Origin: JAUVKT01 sp964634565
Lineage (GTDB): Bacteria; Bacteroidota; Bacteroidia; Bacteroidales; VadinHA17
Reading direction: 5' to 3'
Assembly: GCA_964634565.1 (NCBI GenBank)
Contig: CAZWLP010000005.1
Span: 1 to 64,000 of the forward strand
DNA: 64,000 bases
A program made the position numbers and the translations under genes. Shown in pieces: positions 8,629-17,983 of this stretch; position 1 is the first letter of the stretch, and every line of letters begins with the position of its first letter. The notes beneath the pieces are model-generated. The model made no database searches, had not been told where the DNA came from, and saw only the letters and a list, made by a program, of their open reading frames with translations.

Positions 8629-9972
8629 TTATAAGCCAGTGTAGTTAAATGGTGTGATCGCTTTCAATTCAACCTTAACACTATCGGTAATATTAAGGCC
8701 ATCAATAAAGTCCTGTATTATCTCACGTGTAATCTTTTCATTGGTTCTGGTTAAGCCCAGAAGAGCCTCGTAGGGTTTAGGATAACCCTCCCTTCTTAAT
8801 ATTGTCTGTATTGCTTCTGCCACAACTGCCCAGTTATTATCAAGATCTGAATTTATCTTGTCAGTATTGACAATTAATTTACCCATCCCTTTTATCAGCG
8901 ATTTAATTGCTATAACTGTATGGGCAATGGGTACTCCGGTATTTCGAAGTACTGTAGAATCTGAAAGGTCTCGTTGCAATCTTGAAACAGGAAGCTTTCC
9001 TGAAAAGTGTCGGAATAAAGAATTAGCAATTCCCAGGTTTCCTTCGGCATTTTCAAAGTCGATAGGATTAACCTTATGAGGCATAGCTGATGATCCTATC
9101 TCTCCTTTTACAATCTTCTGCTTAAAATAATCGAACGATATATATGTCCATATATCCTTCGAGAAATCCAGCAAGATTGTATTTATACGTGCCACGCAAT
9201 CAAACCATGCAGCAAGGTTATCGTAGTGATCGATCTGAGTGGTTGGATAAGATCTTTCGAGCCCGAGCGAGTCGTTCAGGAACTTGTTGGCAAACAAATT
9301 CCAGTCAATACCCGGATAAGCAACCTTATGAGCATTAAAATTACCCGTGGCACCTCCAAATTTGGCCGACCAGGGGATGGATCTTAGTTGTTCAAATTGT
9401 TTATCAAGCCTGGCTACAAATACCTTCATCTCCTTGCCAAGCCTGGTTGGTGAAGCAGGCTGACCATGAGTGCGGGCAAGCATTGGGATATCATTCCACT
9501 CCCCGGCTAAAGAATCCAATTTGTCTCTTATTTCTCTTAATTGAGCGTCAAATACACTATTAAAAAACTCCTTCAGTGAAAGAGGAGTTGCTGTATTATT
9601 TATGTCCTGTGAAGTAAGTCCGAAATGTATAAACTCTGAAAATGAAGACAGCCCGAGAGCTTCAAACTGCTCTTTAAGATAATATTCAACAGCCTTAACA
9701 TCGTGGTTGGTTACTGACTCAATTTCCTTAATCCGTTCAGCTTTATCAGGTGAAAAATTATCGGCAATTGCTCTGATAGCAGAATAAGCTGATCTGTTAA
9801 ATTTCTCCAGGCCAGGTAGTGGCAATTCACATAGGGCAATAAAATACTCCAGCTCCGACTTAAGCCGATACTTAATCAGTCCGAATTCAGAAAAATAATC
9901 CGATAATTCCTCCGTCTTATTTTGATATCTTCCATCGACAGGAGATATGGCAGTAAGTTTATTCAAATCCAT
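8629..9972 (-). CDS. purB: Adenylosuccinate lyase
   Basis: PurB cleaves SAICAR to AICAR and adenylosuccinate to AMP in purine synthesis, releasing fumarate. The 447-residue length is typical. Visible marks are the N-terminal LTAISPVDGRY, the TSQDINNTA segment, the MLARTHGQPASPT segment with the catalytic histidine region, and the superfamily signature GSSAMPHKVNPIDFE. It is first of a two-gene run with the ABC exporter, and divergent from mqnA across about 115 bases that must hold both promoters. Confidence 0.97.
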   Translation of the reverse strand: MDLNKLTAISPVDGRYQNKTEELSDYFSEFGLIKYRLKSELEYFIALCELPLPGLEKFNRSAYSAIRAIADNFSPDKAERIKEIESVTNHDVKAVEYYLKEQFEALGLSSFSEFIHFGLTSQDINNTATPLSLKEFFNSVFDAQLREIRDKLDSLAGEWNDIPMLARTHGQPASPTRLGKEMKVFVARLDKQFEQLRSIPWSAKFGGATGNFNAHKVAYPGIDWNLFANKFLNDSLGLERSYPTTQIDHYDNLAAWFDCVARINTILLDFSKDIWTYISFDYFKQKIVKGEIGSSAMPHKVNPIDFENAEGNLGIANSLFRHFSGKLPVSRLQRDLSDSTVLRNTGVPIAHTVIAIKSLIKGMGKLIVNTDKINSDLDNNWAVVAEAIQTILRREGYPKPYEALLGLTRTNEKITREIIQDFIDGLNITDSVKVELKAITPFNYTGL

Positions 9973-10089
9973 TATCTATAAGTTGATCCGACAATTCTGC
10001 GAACAGGCGTAAAATTACTACTTTAAGAGGTGAAAAAAAACTGAAATTTCGTAATTTCGGGCATTTATGTAGCGAATAGACAGAAGCAG

Positions 10090-10845
10090 ATGGATAAACT
10101 CAGAATTTCGGCCATAAGGTATGCAAATACTTTCCCGCTTAACTACGGACTAAGACAATCGGGCATTGAAGAGCTTGCAACTATAGAAATTGATCATCCA
10201 GCAGAGTGTGCCAGGAAACTTAGGGAAGGAAAGGCAGATATCGGACTGGTACCGGTAGCAGAAATAGTTAATATCAAAGATGCAAGGATAATCAGTGATT
10301 ACTGCATTGGAACCAATAGCCCTGTAAGAACAGTTTTAATGGTAAGTAATAATCCCCTTAAGGAGATAAATACTATATATCTGGATTACAGGTCGCGCAG
10401 CTCAGTGGCCCTGGCCAGAATACTTGCAAGGGAGTACTGGAAAAAAGAGTTCTTGTGGAAGGACACCAGTGAAGATTTTTCTTTCTCAGACATTCCGGAA
10501 GGTTCGGGACTTGTTATTATTGGCGATCAGTGTTTTGATCTTGAAGATCAGTATAAATACAAAATAGATCTTTCTTCCGAATGGAAAGGACTTACCGGTC
10601 TGCCCTTCGTGTTTGCATGCTGGGTCTCAAACCGAAAATTAGATGCTAAGTTTATTAAACACTTTAATGATGCTCTTAGGTTCGGGATAGAAAACATCGA
10701 CGATGCAATACTTAAATATAAAAGCTTTAGCTCAATGCCAGCAGACATATTAAAGAAATATCTGACAATTAATATTGATTACATTCTGGATGATAAAAAA
10801 AAGCTGGCGATGAAGACATTTATTGGTTATATTGAGGAGGCGTAG
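10090..10845 (+). CDS. mqnA: Chorismate dehydratase of the futalosine menaquinone pathway
   Basis: MqnA removes water from chorismate to give 3-enolpyruvylbenzoate, the first step of the futalosine route to menaquinone. The 251-residue protein begins with the typical RISAIRYANTFPLNYGL and has the EIDHPAECARKLREGKADIG segment followed by LVPVAEI, matching the family's periplasmic-binding-protein-like fold. A UbiA-type prenyltransferase that could serve a later step of the same pathway is at 29227. The start ATG at 10090 gives the expected N-terminus. I see no other menaquinone gene beside it. Confidence 0.9.
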   Translation: MDKLRISAIRYANTFPLNYGLRQSGIEELATIEIDHPAECARKLREGKADIGLVPVAEIVNIKDARIISDYCIGTNSPVRTVLMVSNNPLKEINTIYLDYRSRSSVALARILAREYWKKEFLWKDTSEDFSFSDIPEGSGLVIIGDQCFDLEDQYKYKIDLSSEWKGLTGLPFVFACWVSNRKLDAKFIKHFNDALRFGIENIDDAILKYKSFSSMPADILKKYLTINIDYILDDKKKLAMKTFIGYIEEA

Positions 10846-10903
10846 GGCGCGTAGGGTGTAAGGGTGTAAGGATGTGATAGTTAAAATAGTAAAAAATCAA
10901 AAA

Positions 10904-12304
10904 ATGAAAAGGATACTGTCAGGTTTAATCTTATTATTCACTCTTGCGGGAGTAATAAATGCCCAGGATGAGGAGAAAATACTTGTCTACAAGTTCGATA
11001 TAAAAAAGGTTATAGCTGCTCCGATATGGAGAACCACAAAGATCAGCCTTGAGGAAGCTAAAAATGCCGGGGCTGATTATGTACTGATTCATATGAATAC
11101 CTATGGAGGACAGGTAGATATGGCAGATTCTATACGTACAGCAATATTAAATTTTCCTCTGCCGGTAATGGTATTTATTGATAATCAGGCTATATCGGCC
11201 GGTGCACTTATTTCGATAGCATGCGATAGTATCTATATGCGACCAGGTGGAAATATAGGTGCCGCAACAGTGGTAAACCAGTCTGGTGAGCAGGTGCCGG
11301 ATAAATACCAGTCTTTTATGAGGGGAATGATGAGATCTACTTCTGAAGCTCATGGAAAGATTCCCGTGGTGGAAAACGGAGACACAACATGGATATGGCA
11401 CAGAGATCCTGCAATAGCTCAGTCTATGGTAGACCCAAAAGTATATGTAGAGGGTGTAAGTGATACAGGCAGCGTATTAACACTTACAACACTTGAGGCA
11501 ATCAATCTGGGTTTTTGTGAAGGTGAAGCAAATTCTATTGAGGAAGTTCTCAGACTGGCAGGTATAGAAAACTATGATATAAAAGAGTTTAAGCCGGGCG
11601 CTGTAGAAAAAATAATTCAACTGTTTCTTAACCCTATAGTATCCGGACTGCTAATAATGATTGTGATTGGAGGGATATATTTTGAACTTCAGTCACCGGG
11701 AATAGGATTCCCTCTGATTGCAGCGATTTTTGCAGCCATACTGTATTTTGCACCCCTCTACCTCGAGGGCATTGCGGCAAACTGGCAGGTTCTTGTTTTT
11801 GTTGCAGGGATTGTGCTGGTAGCAATCGAGATATTTGCCATTCCCGGATTTGGCATAGCGGGAGTTCTGGGTATTGCGGGAATAATTGCAGGCCTCACAT
11901 TTGGGATGATCGATAAAATAAATTTCAGGTTTGGCCCTTCGCCCCTGGCAGGTAATACTGTAATAGCTGCCTTCGCCATTGTATTTATTTCTATGCTTAC
12001 TGCATTTATATTATCGATCTGGGGAAGCAAAAAGATGCTTACATCAAACAGGCTGCTTGGGCGTTTTGCCTTACAAAAGATTCAGGAAACAGACAAAGGA
12101 TATGTTAGTGTTGACGTAGGAAAACAAAAATCTGTTGTTGGTATGACGGGTATTGCATATACGGTTCTGCGACCCTCAGGTAAGGTGATGATAAACAATG
12201 AAATATATGATGCTAAATCTGAAGTTTCATATATAGAAAAAGGTATGAGGATTATAGTTAAAAGAGAGGAATCAGGCCAGCTATATGTTCTTAAATCAGA
12301 TTAA
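10904..12304 (+). CDS. NfeD-family membrane serine protease (ClpP-class)
   Basis: A long-form NfeD protein of 466 residues. I chose the ATG at 10904 because it begins a signal peptide (MKRILSGLILLFTLAGVINA); a GTG ten codons upstream would bury it. The periplasmic ClpP-like domain shows a GGQVDMADSI segment and the likely nucleophile serine in DNQAISAGALIS. About five membrane segments follow (roughly residues 240-380), then a C-terminal OB-fold NfeD domain around VGMTGIAYTVLRPSGKV. Relatives degrade membrane proteins or assist stomatin-type proteins; no stomatin gene is adjacent. The GNAT gene begins two bases after its stop, so the two are probably cotranscribed. Confidence 0.88.
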   Translation: MKRILSGLILLFTLAGVINAQDEEKILVYKFDIKKVIAAPIWRTTKISLEEAKNAGADYVLIHMNTYGGQVDMADSIRTAILNFPLPVMVFIDNQAISAGALISIACDSIYMRPGGNIGAATVVNQSGEQVPDKYQSFMRGMMRSTSEAHGKIPVVENGDTTWIWHRDPAIAQSMVDPKVYVEGVSDTGSVLTLTTLEAINLGFCEGEANSIEEVLRLAGIENYDIKEFKPGAVEKIIQLFLNPIVSGLLIMIVIGGIYFELQSPGIGFPLIAAIFAAILYFAPLYLEGIAANWQVLVFVAGIVLVAIEIFAIPGFGIAGVLGIAGIIAGLTFGMIDKINFRFGPSPLAGNTVIAAFAIVFISMLTAFILSIWGSKKMLTSNRLLGRFALQKIQETDKGYVSVDVGKQKSVVGMTGIAYTVLRPSGKVMINNEIYDAKSEVSYIEKGMRIIVKREESGQLYVLKSD

Positions 12305-12306
12305 TA

Positions 12307-12753
12307 ATGAAAGGATTCAGTACAAGGGATTATAAAAGAGAAGATTATAATGCTGTTCAGAATATTTGGATTCAGACGGGAATGGGAGGAGCAGAAAGAG
12401 GTGATAATGCAGACACGATAGATGATAGCATTAAGATAGGCGGACGAATGATCCTTCTATATAATAACGGCACAGGAGAAATAATTGGCACTTCATGGAT
12501 GACCTTCGATGGAAGAAGGATCCATCTCCACCACTTTGGAATACTTCCCGGCTTCCAGGGAAAAGGACTTTCTAAAATACTCCTGCAGGCATCACTGAAA
12601 CATGTAAAGGAAAAAGGTTACCAGGTCAAGCTCGAGGTCCATAACACAAATATTAAAGCAATCAATCTCTATTCAAAGAACGGCTTTGATTATCTTGGAG
12701 ACTATGATGTGTATATAATTAGAAAACCTGATAAAATAAATAAACAGGCTTAG
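12307..12753 (+). CDS. GNAT-family N-acetyltransferase
   Basis: A 148-residue single-domain acetyltransferase. It shows the acetyl-CoA binding motif A (HHFGILPGFQGKGLSKILLQ) and the C-terminal LEVHNTNIKAINLYSKNGF typical of GNAT enzymes of the RimI/small-molecule type. The substrate cannot be told. It begins two bases after the NfeD-type protease stop. Confidence 0.88.
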   Translation: MKGFSTRDYKREDYNAVQNIWIQTGMGGAERGDNADTIDDSIKIGGRMILLYNNGTGEIIGTSWMTFDGRRIHLHHFGILPGFQGKGLSKILLQASLKHVKEKGYQVKLEVHNTNIKAINLYSKNGFDYLGDYDVYIIRKPDKINKQA

Positions 12754-12813
12754 ATTACCGGAACTAAGACCTGGCCTTTCGTCTTTTGGCTTTCGTCTTT
12801 AGCCTATAAATAT

Positions 12814-12821
12814 TATCTTTG
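12814..12821 (+). promoter_or_regulatory. Bacteroidota -7 promoter box (TATCTTTG)
   Basis: TATCTTTG matches the Bacteroidota consensus TAnnTTTG and lies 37 bases before the small HTH gene at 12859. The -33 element is weak: TTTC near 12791. Confidence 0.5.
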
Positions 12822-12858
12822 GGGTGGTAGAATTTTTTTATAAAAAAAGAAAAAGGGT

Positions 12859-13104
12859 ATGACTCGTACGATAACTTTCAATAAACTGAGAGAAATTAAG
12901 GATCAACTTCCAACTGGAGGGGTTAAAAAGATAGCATCTGAGCTCGAATTAAGTGAAGATACCGTAAGAAATTATTTTGGCGGATGGAACTATGACCGTG
13001 GCGAAAGTGCAGGAATTAATATTGAGCAGGGTCCTGACGGAGGTATTGTTACCCTTAACGACACCACTATACTGGATATGGCCGAGAAAATGATTGGCTC
13101 CTGA
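12859..13104 (+). CDS. Small helix-turn-helix protein
   Basis: An 81-residue protein. Residues about 20-38 (GVKKIASELELSEDTVRNYF) read as a helix-turn-helix, followed by a conserved-looking GGWNYDRGE segment and an acidic C-terminal helix (ILDMAEKMI). It is probably a DNA-binding or nucleoid-associated protein. I recognise the style from other Bacteroidota but cannot name a studied member. It stands alone with its own promoter box, between the GNAT gene and the M14 peptidase. Confidence 0.7.
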   Translation: MTRTITFNKLREIKDQLPTGGVKKIASELELSEDTVRNYFGGWNYDRGESAGINIEQGPDGGIVTLNDTTILDMAEKMIGS

Positions 13105-13209
13105 TAAACCTGCCATTATTATTTTCCTTTATATGCTTTATAAGTATTAGCTAGCTCTTACCGGGCTTCGATTTTTTTGTAATTTTCCAAAAATTAAATC
13201 TACAAAGCT

Positions 13210-15015
13210 ATGAGAAGAGCAAGTTTCCTTTTATTTCTTATGGTAACTGTTATTGCCGGATGTTCCAGCAATAAAGAGGTAAATATTGATCTTAAATACG
13301 ATCAGAATATTAGTCTCGAATACGACCAAGTAATAGATGCATACCAGCAACTTGCAGATGCATACAGTGAAGCCAGTCTTTCAGTTATAGGATATTCGGA
13401 TATCGGCAAACCCCTTCACCTGTTTATGATGTCAAAAGACAGCGACTTTGATCCGGCATCTATCAGAAAGAAAGGCAGGACAATTGTATTTATAAATAAT
13501 GGAATTCATCCGGGAGAACCTGAAGGAATTGATGCAAGTATTCAATTCTCATGGGACCTGCTTGCCGGCAAGAATGATCTTAAAAAATATCTCGATAATA
13601 CAGTTATAGCAATTATTCCTGTTTATAATATTGGTGGAGCTCTCGACAGAAGCAAATATTACAGGATGAACCAGAATGGACCGATCTATAAGGGAAGGAG
13701 AAGAAATGCAAAGAATATGGATCTTAATAGGGATTTTGCCAAGCAGGAGACTAAAAATGCACAGTCGTTTGCAAATATCTTCACCTACCTGAATCCGGAT
13801 GTTTTTCTCGACACGCATACAACCAACGGTTCAGATCATCAATACACAATCACACTGATAGCAACACTTCATAGTAAACTTGAAGGCGAAATGGGCACCT
13901 TCTTTAAAGAAACTATGCTTCCTGCTCTTTATAAAGGAATGGAAGAAAACTCCGAATATGGTATGATACCTTATGTGGCAACAATGGGATTCGGAGATAT
14001 TAAGAACGGTATTATAAGCTATAACGATCACCCCTATTATTCAACCGGCTATGCTGCACTATTCAATTGCTACTCTTTTATGACCGAAAACCTTGTATAT
14101 AAGTACTTCCCCGACCGCGTCAGATCTGTTGTAGATTTTATTACGCAACTTGTAAAATTTACAAGCGAAAATAATGATGAGATAAGAAAAACAAAGGATA
14201 AAGCCGACGAGCTGGTTAAGAATAAAGATCAATTTCATCTTGCCTGGCAGCTCGATACAGATTACAAAGAAAAACTATTTTTTAAGGGCTATGAATATGT
14301 TACTGACAAAGACAATTCTGCAAGAGGAAGAAGATCTGGCCATTACGACCACAATAAACCATGGGAAGATACAATACCATACTATACCATATACAAGCCT
14401 GTTCTTTCAGTTAATAAGCCATATGCATATATAATCCCTCAAGCCTGGGAAGAAATTATCGATAAGTTTAATAATAATGGTATAGAGTCATTCAGACTTT
14501 CGGAAGATATCAATATAGAGGTAGAATGCTATTATATAGATAATGTAAATTCATCTGCCAGAGCAACCCAGGGTCATAGAATCAATAATAATGTGGAGGT
14601 ACATACTATACTGCAGAATATGCAATATTACGAAGGTGACTATATAGTTTTTGTAAACCAGCATGCAAACAAATATATTGTTGAAATGCTGGAACCGCAT
14701 GCACCAAATTCTTTCTTTGCATGGAATTATTTTGATCCGATATTAGAGTCTCACGATTTCTACTCGATATGGGGATTTGAAAGTCATTTATACGAATTAC
14801 TGGATGAAGATACAGAGCTAAGAGCTCTTCTCGAAGAAAAAAAAGAAGACAATCCGGAATTTGCAGCAGATCCTATTGCTCAACTACAATTCCTGTATGA
14901 AAATACAGATGCCTCTGAAATAGAAAAATGGAACAGATTATATCCGGTTACCCGAATACTTAACAAGCTTGATCTGTCTGTAAATAGCCAAAGTAAGCCA
15001 AATGAAAGAATTTGA
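13210..15015 (+). CDS. M14-family zinc carboxypeptidase, lipoprotein
   Basis: A 601-residue secreted peptidase. The N-terminus MRRASFLLFLMVTVIAGCSS is a lipoprotein signal with the lipobox Cys near residue 18, so it is likely anchored to a membrane. The M14 zinc site is visible as NNGIHPGEPEGIDAS (His and Glu ligands), with DLNRDFAK and FLDTHTTNGSDHQYT (third ligand region) downstream. The C-terminal half has no feature I recognise. The last 14 bases overlap the start of the PLP decarboxylase, so the two genes are translationally coupled and may act on the same substrate, with peptides trimmed outside and an amino acid decarboxylated inside. Confidence 0.88.
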   Translation: MRRASFLLFLMVTVIAGCSSNKEVNIDLKYDQNISLEYDQVIDAYQQLADAYSEASLSVIGYSDIGKPLHLFMMSKDSDFDPASIRKKGRTIVFINNGIHPGEPEGIDASIQFSWDLLAGKNDLKKYLDNTVIAIIPVYNIGGALDRSKYYRMNQNGPIYKGRRRNAKNMDLNRDFAKQETKNAQSFANIFTYLNPDVFLDTHTTNGSDHQYTITLIATLHSKLEGEMGTFFKETMLPALYKGMEENSEYGMIPYVATMGFGDIKNGIISYNDHPYYSTGYAALFNCYSFMTENLVYKYFPDRVRSVVDFITQLVKFTSENNDEIRKTKDKADELVKNKDQFHLAWQLDTDYKEKLFFKGYEYVTDKDNSARGRRSGHYDHNKPWEDTIPYYTIYKPVLSVNKPYAYIIPQAWEEIIDKFNNNGIESFRLSEDINIEVECYYIDNVNSSARATQGHRINNNVEVHTILQNMQYYEGDYIVFVNQHANKYIVEMLEPHAPNSFFAWNYFDPILESHDFYSIWGFESHLYELLDEDTELRALLEEKKEDNPEFAADPIAQLQFLYENTDASEIEKWNRLYPVTRILNKLDLSVNSQSKPNERI

Positions 15016-16432
15016 TTCTGCGAAGTTCCGTGAAGAAGGACATAAAATTGTAGATAAATTAGCTGAGTATCTTGAAAATATTTCAAAAGGAGATTCTTAT
15101 CCTGTTCTTCCGGATAATGATCCCGACGAACTGGCTTTATACTTCCTTAATAAACTTAATCAGGGCCCGGAACAGAATATTCAAAACATTATTGATGAAT
15201 TTATAAAATCGTCAAATCACCTTCATCATCCTGGTTATATTGGTCACCAATGCACCGCTCCCCTGCCCCTGGCATCGCTAACACATTTTACTGCAGGACT
15301 GCTTAACAACGGATCTGCAGTGTATGAAATGGGGCCTGCAAATACAGCTATGGAAAGAGCAGTTATTAAGCACATATCTTCTATTATTGGATTCGATAAT
15401 AAGGCTGATGGATTTCTGACTCATGGAGGAAGTGCGGGTAATCTAACCGCATTGCTCGCTGCGCGTCAGGCTATGACTGAATATAATATCTGGAGCGAAG
15501 GTGTGAAGGAAAACAGTATCCCTGCTTTTATTGTATCAGAGCAATCACATTACAGTGTCTCAAGAAACCTCAGAATAATGGGCCTGGGAGATGCAGCAAC
15601 TGTAAATATAGCCGTCGACAGTAAGTTCAGGATAAGAACTGATTTACTACCTGAGACACTTAAACAGGCTTCTCAAAAAGGCCTTAGCGTTATTGGTGTA
15701 GTAGCCAATGCCTGCTCAACCGCAACAGGCTCATATGACAACCTGATAGCAATTAGTGATTTCTGCAAAGCGAATAATCTATGGTTACATGTCGATGGTG
15801 CTCATGGCATGGGTGCAATAATGTCTGAAAAGTACAGACACCTGGTCAGGGGTATTGAGAGAGCCGATTCGGTGATAATAGATTTTCACAAAATGTTTTT
15901 AATCCCCGGGCTTAATACCTGCGTACTGTTCAGGGATGGAGATCGCTCATATGAAACTTTTGCACAGAAAGCTTCCTACCTGTTTGATAAGACACATAAA
16001 AAAGACTGGTATAACGGAGCCAAGAGAACACTCGAATGCACCAAGAGCTCACTTGGCCTTCATGTCTACTCGATGTTCAGGTATTACGGTGATAAATTCT
16101 TTGGAAACTATATTGAAACAATGTACGATCTGGCCTCCGAGTTTAATAAAGCAATAAACAGGTCGACAGACTTTGAAAGCATTATCACACCTGAATCTAA
16201 TATAGTTTGCTTCAGATATTTAAATAATAAGGCACTATCAGACCTGAACAATATTAATCGCCTTATACGGGAAAAAGTAATAAAAGCAGGTAAGTTTTAT
16301 ATTGTACAGGCTGAACTTAATGAAAAAGTATGGCTTCGTGTTACAATAATCAATCCGCAAACAACGATAAGTGATCTGCTGACATTACTGGATGAAATAA
16401 GAAGATTTGGAGAATCACCTGAGCTTACTTAA
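15002..16432 (+). CDS. PLP-dependent group II amino acid decarboxylase
   Basis: A 476-residue enzyme of the DDC/GAD-like group II family. Key marks are THGGSAGNLTALLAAR (cofactor phosphate binding), HVDGAHGMGA (Asp contacting the PLP ring) and DFHKMFLIPG with the Schiff-base lysine. Family members decarboxylate aromatic amino acids, glutamate, diaminobutyrate or cysteine sulfinate; the sequence does not let me choose among these. It overlaps the M14 peptidase gene by 14 bases and converges with the FAH gene with an 8-base overlap of the ends. Confidence 0.88.
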   Translation: MKEFDSAKFREEGHKIVDKLAEYLENISKGDSYPVLPDNDPDELALYFLNKLNQGPEQNIQNIIDEFIKSSNHLHHPGYIGHQCTAPLPLASLTHFTAGLLNNGSAVYEMGPANTAMERAVIKHISSIIGFDNKADGFLTHGGSAGNLTALLAARQAMTEYNIWSEGVKENSIPAFIVSEQSHYSVSRNLRIMGLGDAATVNIAVDSKFRIRTDLLPETLKQASQKGLSVIGVVANACSTATGSYDNLIAISDFCKANNLWLHVDGAHGMGAIMSEKYRHLVRGIERADSVIIDFHKMFLIPGLNTCVLFRDGDRSYETFAQKASYLFDKTHKKDWYNGAKRTLECTKSSLGLHVYSMFRYYGDKFFGNYIETMYDLASEFNKAINRSTDFESIITPESNIVCFRYLNNKALSDLNNINRLIREKVIKAGKFYIVQAELNEKVWLRVTIINPQTTISDLLTLLDEIRRFGESPELT

Positions 16433-17036
16433 CGTTGAAATCAAGCACCTTCTGACCCTCCAGAAAAGCTGTTAACCTGTCATTTTTCTTTACAGGTCCG
16501 GCACCTGCCGGTGTGCCGGTAAAAATAAGATCGCCGGTCTTAAGAGTAAAAAACCTTGATACATATGCTATAATATCTGCAAAACTGAAAATTAGACCGG
16601 AACTACTGGCAGATTGAACAGTTTCCCCGTTTTTCTCAAGACTGAATGATATATCATCTATACTGCCGAGACTGCTCACAGAAATAAATTTACCAAGTGG
16701 AGCTGAGCCATCAAAACCCTTAGAGATAGACCATGGCATAATCTCATCAGACAGGCTTTTTTGAAGATCACGGGCAGTAAAATCTATTCCAACAGTAATC
16801 TTATCGAAGTAACGATGGGCATACCTGGGTGCTATTGATCTTCCTACTTTACAGATACTTAATACCAGCTCGGCCTCGTAGTCAATGGCAGAGTCATAGT
16901 CAGGAATAAAAAAAGGTTTATCATTTCTTATTATTGCAGAATCAGGTTTTATAAATACCAGTGGCCTGGAGGGTAGTTCTCTGTTCATCTCCCGGGCATG
17001 ATCTTTATAATTTAAGCCGATGCAGATTATTTTCAT
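16425..17036 (-). CDS. Fumarylacetoacetate hydrolase (FAH) family protein
   Basis: A 203-residue enzyme of the short FAHD1-like type. It opens with IICIGLNYKDHAREM; the metal-binding acidic residues lie in DYEAELVLSI and in GIDFTARDLQ, and the closing FTGTPAGAGPVKKNDRL is typical. Relatives act as acylpyruvate hydrolases, oxaloacetate decarboxylases or in aromatic degradation; the substrate here is unknown. It follows the exonuclease gene by 16 bases, and its stop overlaps the end of the convergent decarboxylase. Confidence 0.88.
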   Translation of the reverse strand: MKIICIGLNYKDHAREMNRELPSRPLVFIKPDSAIIRNDKPFFIPDYDSAIDYEAELVLSICKVGRSIAPRYAHRYFDKITVGIDFTARDLQKSLSDEIMPWSISKGFDGSAPLGKFISVSSLGSIDDISFSLEKNGETVQSASSSGLIFSFADIIAYVSRFFTLKTGDLIFTGTPAGAGPVKKNDRLTAFLEGQKVLDFNVK

Positions 17037-17052
17037 AAAAGGCTAAACTTAT

Positions 17053-17823
17053 CTACTTCTGATTAAACGACCTTAACCTTATCTCGGTAAGTATCTTTTT
17101 GGTATAGAGAGGAAAATCACCCTTCATCATCCATGCATAATAGCCGGGCTCATCTTTTAATACAGTTTCAACAAGTTTTCCTTTGTTCTTGCCAAAATTG
17201 AATATCTCATTGCCATCCTTATCAAAAACTATCCTTCCGGCAAGGTCGGCATGCTTATTATATGAACTAAACTCAGATAACTTATCTATATCATTACTAA
17301 GATTATCATAACGATCGAGCTGAGCCTTAAGTATTTCATAGGTTGCTGCCGTATCGGCCTCTGCGCTGTGAGCATTCTCCAGGCTCTTATCACAATAGAA
17401 CTTATAAGCTGCCGACAGGGTTCTCTGCTCCATCTTATGAAATATTACCTGGACATCAATATATTTTCTTTTTCTTAAATCAAAATCCACTTCTGCCCTT
17501 AAAAACTCTTCGGCCAGCACAGGGATATCAAACTTGATTGCATTATAGCCGGCCAGGTCGCAGCCCTCAAGGAACTTTGCCAGATCCCTTGCAATATCAG
17601 CAAATGTAGGTTCATCCTTAACATCCTCATCACTTATACCATGTACCTCGCTTGCTGAAGGACTGATAGGCATTTCGGGGTTAATTCTTTTTGTATACCA
17701 CTCTTCGTCACCCTCAGGACTGACTTTAACAATTGAGATCTCAATAATTCTGTCGCTAGCAACATTAATGCCCGTTGTTTCAAGGTCAAAAAATGCGATT
17801 GGTCGTTTTAAATTTAATTCCAT
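17053..17823 (-). CDS. DnaQ-like 3'-5' exonuclease
   Basis: A 256-residue DEDDh exonuclease. Exo I is AFFDLETTGI (Asp and Glu), exo II lies in AGYNAIKFDIPVL and exo III is HSAEADTAATYEIL (His and Asp). After the nuclease domain (about 1-175) a small C-terminal domain contains FNFGKNKGKLVETVL and YYAWMMKGDFP, as in Bacteroidota homologues with an ExoX-like tail. It may serve in proofreading or repair. It lies downstream of dnaN on the same strand, separated by a 160-base gap holding two dispersed repeats. Confidence 0.9.
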   Translation of the reverse strand: MELNLKRPIAFFDLETTGINVASDRIIEISIVKVSPEGDEEWYTKRINPEMPISPSASEVHGISDEDVKDEPTFADIARDLAKFLEGCDLAGYNAIKFDIPVLAEEFLRAEVDFDLRKRKYIDVQVIFHKMEQRTLSAAYKFYCDKSLENAHSAEADTAATYEILKAQLDRYDNLSNDIDKLSEFSSYNKHADLAGRIVFDKDGNEIFNFGKNKGKLVETVLKDEPGYYAWMMKGDFPLYTKKILTEIRLRSFNQK

Positions 17824-17856
17824 GGAAATTGTTACTGGTTACTGGTTACATTGCTG

Positions 17857-17933
17857 GATTGTTATTTCGAACGAAGTGAGAAATCTCTACTTCAATATAT
17901 AACAGATCCCTTGGTAAACTCGGGATGACAATC
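17857..17933. repeat. Dispersed Bacteroidota intergenic repeat
   Basis: An imperfect inverted repeat: GGATTGTTATTTCGA at the left and TCGGGATGACAATCC at the right, enclosing ACGAAGTGAGAAATCTCTAC. I recognise this word pattern from intergenic regions of many Bacteroidota. It fills half of the 160-base gap between dnaN and the exonuclease. Confidence 0.65.
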
Positions 17934-17948
17934 CCCCGCGCCCTTCCT

Positions 17949-17978
17949 GCCCGCCGAAGCCCTGGCGTAGGTGGGTGC
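17949..17978. repeat. Short imperfect palindrome of the CCGCCGAAGC type
   Basis: CCCGCCGAAGCCCTGGCG followed by TAGGTGGG forms an imperfect hairpin. A related but AT-richer unit (TCCTTCGAAGCTTTAGCA then AAGGAGGA) occurs at 36341-36366, so this looks like a dispersed family. Confidence 0.55.
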
Positions 17979-17983
17979 CTTAG

